Source: Gammaproteobacteria bacterium RBG_16_51_14 (GTDB lineage: Bacteria; Pseudomonadota; Gammaproteobacteria; Eutrophobiales; Eutrophobiaceae). From it: 39,733 nucleotides of DNA. Below are positions 33,745-39,733 of this stretch, in pieces (position 1 is the stretch's first letter; every line of letters begins with the position of its first letter). Below the pieces are notes generated by a model. The model was given only the letters and a program-made list of their open reading frames with translations. It was not told the origin of the DNA and did no database searches. The position numbers were made by a program, and so were the translations under genes. The stretch covers positions 2,708 through 42,440 of the forward strand of contig MGXK01000081.1 in NCBI GenBank assembly GCA_001802375.1. The letters run 5' to 3'.

Positions 33745-33801
33745 TGGGGTGTAGCCAAGCGGTAAGGCACGGGGTTTTGATCCCCGCATACCCAGGTTCG
33801 A
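33745..33801 (+). pseudogene. Truncated tRNA-Gln copy
   Basis: 57 nt identical to the first 57 nt of the tRNA-Gln at 33943, including the D-arm, anticodon arm with TTG and the 5' half of the T-arm, ending at GTTCGA. The 3' half of the T-stem, the acceptor 3' strand and CCA are missing, so it cannot make a tRNA. Absolute identity argues for recent origin or continuing gene conversion. Confidence 0.85.
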
Positions 33802-33942
33802 CAAATTTGCCGGGAGCAAATTTGAACGGCCCTCGGGCCGGCCCGGATGCCCGCAGGGCATACAGGGCGAAGTACAGGGAGGTACGGAGTAATCCTGGCA
33901 GGCAGTGCCAGGATGAGAATCTGCCAGACAGGTTGTCTTATT

Positions 33943-34017
33943 TGGGGTGTAGCCAAGCGGTAAGGCACGGGGTTTTGATCCCCGCATACCCAGGTTCGAA
34001 TCCTGGCACCCCAGCCA
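33943..34017 (+). tRNA. glnQ-tRNA: tRNA-Gln (anticodon TTG)
   Basis: 75 nt with encoded CCA (34015-34017). The acceptor stem is TGGGGTG paired with CACCCCA, the anticodon stem CGGGG/CCCCG encloses TTTTGAT with anticodon TTG at 33975-33977, and the T-arm is CCAGG-TTCGAAT-CCTGG. It reads CAA and, by wobble, CAG. It lies between ispE and prs, its conserved gammaproteobacterial place. Confidence 0.96.
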
Positions 34018-34134
34018 TATACCTGTGTATCAGGGGTTTGCATACAGGGTACGTGATGCGTCATGATTTACTGTCCGCAGGCAGAGAATTTTATCGTGGA
34101 ACAAAACCCCGTGCGCAGGCGCAGGGAGATTCAG

Positions 34135-34278
34135 TAGAACCTATCTCAAAATTAGCGAGCGCCGGCAAGACAAGGCAAAAATAGGCGAGAAAGCGCAGTT
34201 TACACGATAGTAAATGAGCATTTTGAGCCCGTTTTTAACGCCGTATTGGCAAGCACAGCAATTTTGAGATAGGTTCTA
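34135..34278. mobile_element. MITE-like element with 19-bp terminal inverted repeats
   Basis: 144 bp bounded by perfect 19-bp inverted repeats, TAGAACCTATCTCAAAATT (34135-34153) and its complement (34260-34278). The outer TA on each side can be read as a duplicated TA target, as for IS630/Tc1-mariner elements; the element proper is then 34137-34276. The interior has no open frame of note but includes the motif GCCCGTTTTTAACGCCG. It lies in the prs leader, between tRNA-Gln and prs. Confidence 0.75.
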
Positions 34279-34307
34279 ATCATTTTCCAGCTGGATTTGG
34301 AGATGGC

Positions 34308-35261
34308 ATGACGATACCCAATATGATGATCTTTACCGGGAATGCGAATCCCCGGCTGGCGCTGGCGGTTGCAGCCTACCTGAATCTGCCTCTTGGCAAG
34401 ATTACAGTAGGCCGCTTCAGCGATGGTGAAGTGATGGTCGAGATCGATGATAGTGTACGTGGTTGCGATGTTTACATCCTTCAGTCAATCTGCCCCCCGA
34501 CCAATGATAATCTGATGGAATTGATCGTGATGGCGGATGCCTTGCGCCGTGCGTCAGCCGATCGTCTGACGGCTGTGATCCCGTATCTGGGGTATGCCCG
34601 GCAGGACAGACGTCCGCGTTCGGCAAGGGTACCGATTACGGCCAAGGTGGTTGCGAATATGATTGCCGCAGCCGGGATTGACCGGATAATCACCGTGGAT
34701 CTGCATTCGGATCAGATCCAGGGATTTTTTGATATAGCGCTGGATAATATCTATGCCTCACCCGTGCTGCTGGGTGACTTGTGGAAGCACGAATATCCGA
34801 ACCTGATGGTGGTCTCGCCTGATGTCGGAGGTGTTATCCGGGCCCGTGCCCTGGCGAAGAGGCTCGATGATACAGGCCTGGCGATCATCGACAAACGCCG
34901 GCCAAACCCGAACGAATCCGAGGTCATGAATATTATCGGCGATGTCGAGGGTCATACCTGCGTCATTATCGACGATCTGGTGGATACGGCCGGGACATTG
35001 TGCAATGCGGCCGGTGCCCTGAAGAAGTATGGTGCCACCAGGGTCGTGGCCTACTGTACCCACCCGGTGTTATCCGGAAATGCGGTTAAAAATATTGAAT
35101 CCTCTGTACTGGATGAGCTGGTTGTGACAGATACCATCCCGTTGCGTTCCGAGGCAGCTACCTGTGAACGTATACGTCAGCTCAGTGTGGCCGAGATGCT
35201 GGCAGAAAGCATGCGCCGGATTGCAGAGTGTGAATCAGTCAGTTCCATGTTTGTTGACTAG
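34308..35261 (+). CDS. prs: Ribose-phosphate pyrophosphokinase
   Basis: 317 aa. The family start [16 protein letters not shown], the ATP/ribose site region [16 protein letters not shown], the catalytic [13 protein letters not shown] and the PRPP-binding loop [14 protein letters not shown] are all present. It makes PRPP for nucleotides, histidine and tryptophan. The start at 34308 is conventional; an in-frame ATG at 34323 is possible. The MITE-like element ends 30 bp upstream, so its leader is modified. Confidence 0.96.
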   Translation: MTIPNMMIFTGNANPRLALAVAAYLNLPLGKITVGRFSDGEVMVEIDDSVRGCDVYILQSICPPTNDNLMELIVMADALRRASADRLTAVIPYLGYARQDRRPRSARVPITAKVVANMIAAAGIDRIITVDLHSDQIQGFFDIALDNIYASPVLLGDLWKHEYPNLMVVSPDVGGVIRARALAKRLDDTGLAIIDKRRPNPNESEVMNIIGDVEGHTCVIIDDLVDTAGTLCNAAGALKKYGATRVVAYCTHPVLSGNAVKNIESSVLDELVVTDTIPLRSEAATCERIRQLSVAEMLAESMRRIAECESVSSMFVD

Positions 35262-35362
35262 GACTGCACAATACCATCCCGGGAATACCGGGATTTTTCC
35301 ATGCCCCTGCCTGGTCGCGGACAGGGGGGAACATTTGTTAACCATACAACAGGAGTCTTACT

Positions 35363-36055
35363 ATGAATCAGTTTGAAATAATCGCCGAACCGCGCGATGA
35401 CGTAGGGAAAGGTGCGAGCCGCCGCCTGCGCCGTGCCGGCAAGCTACCCGGTGTAGTTTATGGATCTGACAGGGGTGTTACCGCAATTACACTGGATCAG
35501 GATGATTTCATGCACAAGATCGAACATGAGGCATTCTATTCTCACATCCTGACACTCAGGATAGGCAAGGATATGGAAAAGGTTGTGCTCAAGGATCTGC
35601 AACGACATCCCTTCAAACGACAGCTGCTCCATATTGATCTGCAGCGTATTAATGAAAATGAAATGCTGACCATGCGCATCCCCCTGCATTTCACCAATGA
35701 AAGTAAATGTCCGGGCATCAAGACGGGAGGCGGTGTTGCCAGTCACGTTATGACAGAAATTGAAATCAGGTGTTTGCCGAAGGACCTTCCTGAGTTCATT
35801 GAGGTCGATATGAGCGAGGTAATACTGGGCGAAACAATCCATCTGGTGGACCTCAAGTTGCCCGAGGGTGTCGAGAATTATGCACTCCTGCACGGTGGTG
35901 ATCCTTCCCAATCTATCGTGACGGTACATTTACCGCGGGTTGAAAAAGAAGAGGTCGAAGAGGAGGTACCTGTGGAAGGTGCGCTCGCCGCTGCACCGGA
36001 TGCTGAATCAGCGGCAGGAGCAGAAGACAAGCAGGACAGCGACGACAGGAAATAA
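35363..36055 (+). CDS. rplY: 50S ribosomal protein L25 (long CTC form)
   Basis: 230 aa. The N-terminal L25 domain (GKGASRRLRRAGKLPGVVYG, then DLQRHPFKRQLLHIDLQ) binds 5S rRNA, and a C-terminal CTC domain with an acidic tail (after about 190) makes the long form typical of non-enteric gammaproteobacteria. An ACAGGAG ribosome site precedes the ATG. It sits between prs and pth. Confidence 0.95.
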   Translation: MNQFEIIAEPRDDVGKGASRRLRRAGKLPGVVYGSDRGVTAITLDQDDFMHKIEHEAFYSHILTLRIGKDMEKVVLKDLQRHPFKRQLLHIDLQRINENEMLTMRIPLHFTNESKCPGIKTGGGVASHVMTEIEIRCLPKDLPEFIEVDMSEVILGETIHLVDLKLPEGVENYALLHGGDPSQSIVTVHLPRVEKEEVEEEVPVEGALAAAPDAESAAGAEDKQDSDDRK

Positions 36056-36072
36056 TACCAGGTGGGCACGTC

Positions 36073-36681
36073 GTGCCTCTGCCAATCAGATTAATCACGG
36101 GCCTGGGAAATCCGGGCCCCGGTTATTACGCAACCCGGCATAATGCCGGATTCTGGTTTGTTGACACGCTTGCCGGACGTTTCAATCTAAGCTTCCGCGC
36201 AGAAGCAAAATTCAACGCAGAGATTTGCCGGTTGACGACACCGGAGCAGGAGTGCTGGCTGTGCAAGCCTGCGACCTACATGAATGAAAGCGGCTATGCC
36301 GTACAGTCAATCTCGGGTTTTTACAGGATCCCCCTGGGGCAGATCCTGATCGTGCATGATGATATTGATCTGGAGGCGGGATCGATACGTCTGAAACAGG
36401 GCGGTGGCCACGGCGGACATAACGGTCTGCGCGATATTATCCGGCAAACAGGGGATAATTCGTTTGTGCGATTACGTATCGGGGTTGGTCATCCCGGCAG
36501 CCGGGAACTGGTGACCCCGTACGTACTTGGCCAACCGGATGCGGATGACCTGGCGCTGATACTTACCGCCATTAATTCGTCGATGGAGATTATTACGTTA
36601 CTGCTGGAAGGCAGCCTGCAGAAGGTCATGAACAGGCTGCATAAAAAAAACAGGCAAAAAGAAGAAGACGAAGATCGATAA
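36073..36681 (+). CDS. pth: Peptidyl-tRNA hydrolase
   Basis: 202 aa. The motifs ITGLGNPGPGYYATRHNAGF with catalytic His23, KPATYMNESG, HDDIDLEAGSIRLK and GGHGGHNGLR are in place. It recycles peptidyl-tRNAs released early. The start is a GTG at 36073, 18 nt after rplY; no ATG stands before the conserved N-terminus. It precedes ychF. Confidence 0.94.
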   Translation: MPLPIRLITGLGNPGPGYYATRHNAGFWFVDTLAGRFNLSFRAEAKFNAEICRLTTPEQECWLCKPATYMNESGYAVQSISGFYRIPLGQILIVHDDIDLEAGSIRLKQGGGHGGHNGLRDIIRQTGDNSFVRLRIGVGHPGSRELVTPYVLGQPDADDLALILTAINSSMEIITLLLEGSLQKVMNRLHKKNRQKEEDEDR

Positions 36682-36809
36682 CCATGCCCGGGCACCTGGC
36701 AGACTGAGTAAATATGATTTCACCCCCTGCACGCAATGTTGAATGCAAGGGTGAATGGCAAGAATACGTTGCATGGTAATACAATCTGCCACTGGGTTTA
36801 CCCCGGGGC

Positions 36810-36860
36810 ATTTCTTCACTCAGCCTTCGGCTCCGTTCAGGGCATACCCCAGGGCTCATC
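36810..36860. repeat. Degenerate GC-rich palindromic repeat upstream of ychF
   Basis: A segment around CAGCCTTCGGCTCCGTTCAG (36821-36840) followed by GGCATACCCCAGGGC resembles dispersed intergenic palindromes whose antisense translation gives the phrase PERSRRLSE. It forms a local hairpin but no terminator. Only one copy is in the window, so repeat status rests on recognising that phrase. Confidence 0.35.
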
Positions 36861-36888
36861 AGGAACAGCTACTTAGACAGCAACTATT

Positions 36889-37980
36889 ATGGGATTCAAA
36901 TGCGGTATCGTTGGCCTGCCGAATGTAGGCAAATCCACCCTGTTCAATGCGCTGACAAATTCAGGCGTAAATGCCGAAAACTATCCGTTCTGTACCATCG
37001 ATCCGAATATCGGGGTTGTACCTGTCCCTGATCCCCGGTTGCAGCAACTCGCCGATATCGTCCAGCCGGCAAGGGTTATACCGACCCATATGGAGTTTGT
37101 TGATATTGCCGGACTGGTTGCAGGGGCCTCGAAGGGGGAAGGACTGGGCAACAAGTTTCTTGCGTATATCCGGGAAACGCACACGGTCGCACAGGTCGTA
37201 CGCTGTTTTGATAATGACAATATTGTTCACGTCAGTGGCAAGGTCGATCCCCTGTCTGATGTTGAGATAATCAATACTGAATTGTGTCTCGCCGATCAGG
37301 AAACGGTGGATAAGGCCCTGCAAAAGGCGGCCAAGGCGGCCAAGAGCGGGGACCGGGATGCAAAACGCCAACAGGGATTGTTCGAACGCCTGCTGGCACA
37401 CCTGGATAAGGGTCAACCGGTACGTTCACTGGAACTGTCTGAATCCGGGAATAATGATATCCGATCCCTGCATCTGCTGACGCAGAAACCGACACTCTAT
37501 ATCGCCAATGTGGGGGAAGGCGACATCACAGGCAATCCCTGGCTGGCCAGACTGGAAGAGCTTGCCGCGCAGGAAGGGTCTGAGGTCATTCCTGTGTGTG
37601 CCGCCATTGAAGCGGAGATTGCGGAACTGGCAGAGGCTGAAAAAAGGGAATTTCTGGCCGTCCTTGGTCTGGCTGAACCGGGGCTGAACCGTATCATCCG
37701 CACCGGCCATAACCTGCTCGGCCTGCATACTTTTTTTACCGCAGGGCCGAAAGAGGTGCGTGCCTGGACCATCCGTAAAGGGGATTCGGCACCCCGGGCC
37801 GCCGGCACAATTCATACGGATTTTGAACGCGGTTTTATTCGTGCCGAGGTCATCGCGTTTGATGATTATATTGCCTGCCAGGGCGAACAGGGGGCGAAAG
37901 ACGCGGGTAAATGGCGTCTTGAAGGGAAGGAGTATGTAGTGCAGGATGGGGATGTGATCTTATTCCGGTTTAATGTTTAA
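36889..37980 (+). CDS. ychF: Redox-regulated ATPase/GTPase YchF
   Basis: 363 aa. P-loop GLPNVGKST (about 8-16), G3 [16 protein letters not shown] and the altered NxxE motif (IANVGEG) that gives YchF its ATP preference are present, with a C-terminal TGS domain ([18 protein letters not shown]). YchF/OLA1 binds ribosomes and tunes the oxidative-stress response. It ends the pth-ychF block. Confidence 0.95.
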   Translation: MGFKCGIVGLPNVGKSTLFNALTNSGVNAENYPFCTIDPNIGVVPVPDPRLQQLADIVQPARVIPTHMEFVDIAGLVAGASKGEGLGNKFLAYIRETHTVAQVVRCFDNDNIVHVSGKVDPLSDVEIINTELCLADQETVDKALQKAAKAAKSGDRDAKRQQGLFERLLAHLDKGQPVRSLELSESGNNDIRSLHLLTQKPTLYIANVGEGDITGNPWLARLEELAAQEGSEVIPVCAAIEAEIAELAEAEKREFLAVLGLAEPGLNRIIRTGHNLLGLHTFFTAGPKEVRAWTIRKGDSAPRAAGTIHTDFERGFIRAEVIAFDDYIACQGEQGAKDAGKWRLEGKEYVVQDGDVILFRFNV

Positions 37981-38119
37981 TAAGGAAAGGATTAAGGTAT
38001 TGATTACCTGACAGTTGCAGGAATTACGGGGTGGAATACGAGACCGTCTTTGCCAACGGGGCTGGTTCCGCCTTGCCCTGATATTAACCAGTCCTGAAAT
38101 AATAGTATGATTGTCCGGC

Positions 38120-39733
38120 ATGAAGAACGCATTCCGAAAGAGTGAAGCCAGGGCATTTGTGCGCAGCCATCCGGGGCTTCACAAGCTGCTTGCCATGCGC
38201 ATTTATACGTCCCGACTGATCGGGATGGAGACCAGCCTGGTGCTGCATGGTGGTGGCAATACCTCGGTCAAGGTAATGCTCACCAATGTGCTGGGGGAAG
38301 AGCAGGAGGTTCTCTATATCAAGGGGAGTGGTCACAGCCTCGCCTCCATCGATGAGGGCGGCTTTGCGGGCGTCGATCTGGACTACTTGCGAAAATTCCG
38401 CCAGCTGGACGAACTGGATGAAATCGAGATGGAGAACCAGCTCCTGGTACATCGGTTGCGTTCCGATGCGCCTGCCCCCTCGGTGGAGACCCTGCTGCAT
38501 GCCTTCATACCCCGGTGTTTCGTTGATCACACCCATGCCGATGCCATTTTGATACTCACCAACAGCAACAGGAACGATCAGATCACCTCCGTCCTGGGCA
38601 ACAAGGTGGCGGTGCTCCCGTATGTGATGCCGGGACTCTCGCTCGCATTGCAGATCGCGGATTGTTATGACGCCAATCCGGATCTCGAGGCGATCATCAG
38701 TCTGCATCACGGCATCTTTACCTTTGCGGACGATAGTGAGACCTCTTACTCGCGGATGATCGATTACGTGAGCCGGGCCGAGGCCTTTATTGAAGGACAG
38801 ACCCGGTGCCAGGTAGTGATGGACTGTAGCCGCAGGCATCCTGCACCGGCAGAGGTGGCCAGGTCAGCGCGGGTTGTCCAGGTCCTTCGGGGGGCCTGTT
38901 CTCACAGGGATGGGTCGGGAAAAATCCGGCGCTTCGTGGCGGAGCTTCGGACCACGCCGGAACTACTGGAGTTGGCAGAACCGGATGTGGCCAAGGAGGT
39001 ATGCGAATCGGGCGTGATCACCCCGGATCATGTGACACGGACCAGGAACCTCATGCTTTATCTGGGACAGGTTCCTCAGAAAGATGATGAACTGGTGGCG
39101 GCAGTCAGACAGGCGGTGTCGCAATACACCGGCGCTTATGAGGCCTGTTTCAATGCTCATGTGGGCAGGTCGGGGATCGAAAAGCGCATGCTCGATCCCT
39201 ACCCCAGGCTGGCACTGGTCGCAGGGGTCGGCATGATAGCCCTTGGCGCAACGCGCCGATCTGCCGGGATAGCGGCCGATATAGGAGAACATACCCTTCA
39301 CGTCAAGCGCATAGCGAATAAACTCGGTAACTATGTGCCGATCGATAGCCGTCACGTTTTCGAGATGGAGTATTGGTCACTTCAGCAGAAAAAGCTCGGC
39401 AGGCAGGTGCCGCTGCCCCTGGAAGGCCAGGTTGCCTTCGTGACGGGCGCAGGGGGGGCCATCGGGGCCGGCATTGCGGATCGACTGTTGGCGGCCGGGG
39501 CCAGTGTCGCGATCTCGGACATCGATGCGGACCGTCTGGGTATCGTGCACCAGCTCCTTGTGGAGAAATACGGTAATGAAGGCCTGGAGAGTGTGGTCTG
39601 TGATGTGACCGACCTTGACTCCGTGCAGCATGCCTTTCAGGATCTCAGTTGCCGGCTGGGAGGCATCGATATCCTGGTCCCTAATGCCGGGATCGCCCAT
39701 GTGGCCAGTATTGAAGATCTGGATCCCGGACAC
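38120..39733 (+). CDS. Bifunctional class II aldolase / short-chain dehydrogenase, cut by the window edge
   Basis: 538 codons are visible and no stop is reached. The N-terminal part is a class II aldolase/adducin domain (HGGGNTSVK, IKGSGHSL, then DHTHADAILILTN and SLHHGIFTF, giving metal-binding histidines). From about residue 430 a Rossmann dehydrogenase begins with VAFVTGAGGAIGAGIADRLL and continues to NAG. The fusion matches the rhamnose-catabolism RhaD/YuxG type, in which the aldolase cleaves rhamnulose-1-phosphate and the dehydrogenase oxidises the lactaldehyde product. A rhamnose role is not proven, since no other rhamnose gene is visible. The start ATG lies 9 nt after an in-frame stop and lacks a good ribosome site. 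Confidence 0.85.
   Translation, partial: MKNAFRKSEARAFVRSHPGLHKLLAMRIYTSRLIGMETSLVLHGGGNTSVKVMLTNVLGEEQEVLYIKGSGHSLASIDEGGFAGVDLDYLRKFRQLDELDEIEMENQLLVHRLRSDAPAPSVETLLHAFIPRCFVDHTHADAILILTNSNRNDQITSVLGNKVAVLPYVMPGLSLALQIADCYDANPDLEAIISLHHGIFTFADDSETSYSRMIDYVSRAEAFIEGQTRCQVVMDCSRRHPAPAEVARSARVVQVLRGACSHRDGSGKIRRFVAELRTTPELLELAEPDVAKEVCESGVITPDHVTRTRNLMLYLGQVPQKDDELVAAVRQAVSQYTGAYEACFNAHVGRSGIEKRMLDPYPRLALVAGVGMIALGATRRSAGIAADIGEHTLHVKRIANKLGNYVPIDSRHVFEMEYWSLQQKKLGRQVPLPLEGQVAFVTGAGGAIGAGIADRLLAAGASVAISDIDADRLGIVHQLLVEKYGNEGLESVVCDVTDLDSVQHAFQDLSCRLGGIDILVPNAGIAHVASIEDLDPGH

Larger units (their letters stand above)
33634..34017 (+). repeat. Tandem duplication carrying tRNA-Gln and its truncated copy
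   Basis: Unit A (33634-33801) and unit B (33811-34017) share the same order: GGGAGCAAATTTGAAC, CCCGCAGGGCATACAGGGCG, a variable middle and a tRNA-Gln 5' part. Unit B carries an additional 21-22 bp GC palindromic insert after the first block. At the junction, CAAATTTGC (33802-33810) and GCAAATTTG form an inverted pair. In unit A the tRNA breaks off after 57 nt. In front of unit A a 9-bp match to the tRNA start (GGGGTGTAG, 33624-33632) hints at an older copy. The layout resembles the rtT repeats behind tyrT of E. coli. Confidence 0.8.

Noticed and set aside
33468-34064. 198-codon minus-strand frame with an internal repeat (TWVCGDQNPVPYRLATPQ)
   Set aside because: It is the antisense translation of the duplicated tRNA-Gln region; the repeat is the tRNA sequence, not a protein domain.
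36626-36859. 77-codon minus-strand frame with PERSRRLSE
   Set aside because: That phrase is a recurrent translation of an intergenic palindromic repeat, not a gene.
38084-38839. 251-codon minus-strand frame
   Set aside because: Antisense to the aldolase domain, which has clear family motifs on the plus strand.

Overview
The window looks like chromosomal DNA of a free-living gammaproteobacterium. The evidence is conserved gene order: hemA-prfA-prmC-moeB on the minus strand, divergent from (TPR lipoprotein)-lolB-ispE-tRNA-Gln-prs-rplY-pth-ychF on the plus strand, and engB divergent from cytochrome c4 and dsbA. Diheme cytochrome c4, PqqA and a Fur-box ferric-iron importer suggest a respiring proteobacterium. 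I cannot name a genus from the sequence alone.

Layout. 94-5632 (+) is a three-gene cluster of exported proteins: an M1/M28/PDZ peptidase fusion, a TolB-like propeller and a ChaN-type lipoprotein. It is followed by a decayed LysE exporter (5739-5948). 5949-6480 holds two tandem, almost identical pqqA genes behind a sigma-54 type -24/-12 promoter and closed by a perfect GC-rich terminator; no other pqq gene is present. 6480-9147 (-) has a membrane-anchored coiled-coil protein, dsbA and cytochrome c4. engB (+) follows. The convergent gap 9919-10420 is the densest non-coding region: a probable minus-strand small RNA of about 270 nt with sigma-70 promoter, four hairpins (three with CCTCCC-type loops) and an intrinsic terminator, next to a cluster of DnaA boxes. 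10421-18394 (-) carries an M48 lipoprotein protease, a nuclease, rpmE, xthA, an SH3/coiled-coil protein, oligopeptidase A, a GIDE/EF-hand membrane protein and lemA.

18775-22660 (+) is a Fur-box-preceded ferric-iron ABC importer (binding protein, permease, ATPase). gcvH, tpx and dgkA follow, then an inverted array of heptanucleotide repeats. 24334-29905 (-) is the hemA-prfA-prmC-moeB-JAMM group plus a small unknown membrane protein and a GDT1-family transporter. 30151-37980 (+) is the lipoprotein/isoprenoid/PRPP/translation block. Inside it the tRNA-Gln gene is preceded by a tandem duplication holding a 57-nt truncated tRNA copy, and prs is preceded by a 144-bp MITE-like element flanked by TA. 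The right edge holds the start of a class II aldolase/short-chain dehydrogenase fusion.

The genes mostly serve housekeeping: envelope protein quality control (M48, M1/M28, DsbA, LolB), translation (prfA, prmC, rplY, rpmE, pth, tRNA-Gln, engB, ychF), cofactors (hemA, moeB, ispE, PqqA) and iron uptake. The novel material lies mainly in the non-coding spaces: the C-rich-loop RNA, the sigma-54 pqqA pair, the tRNA-Gln duplication and the heptamer array.
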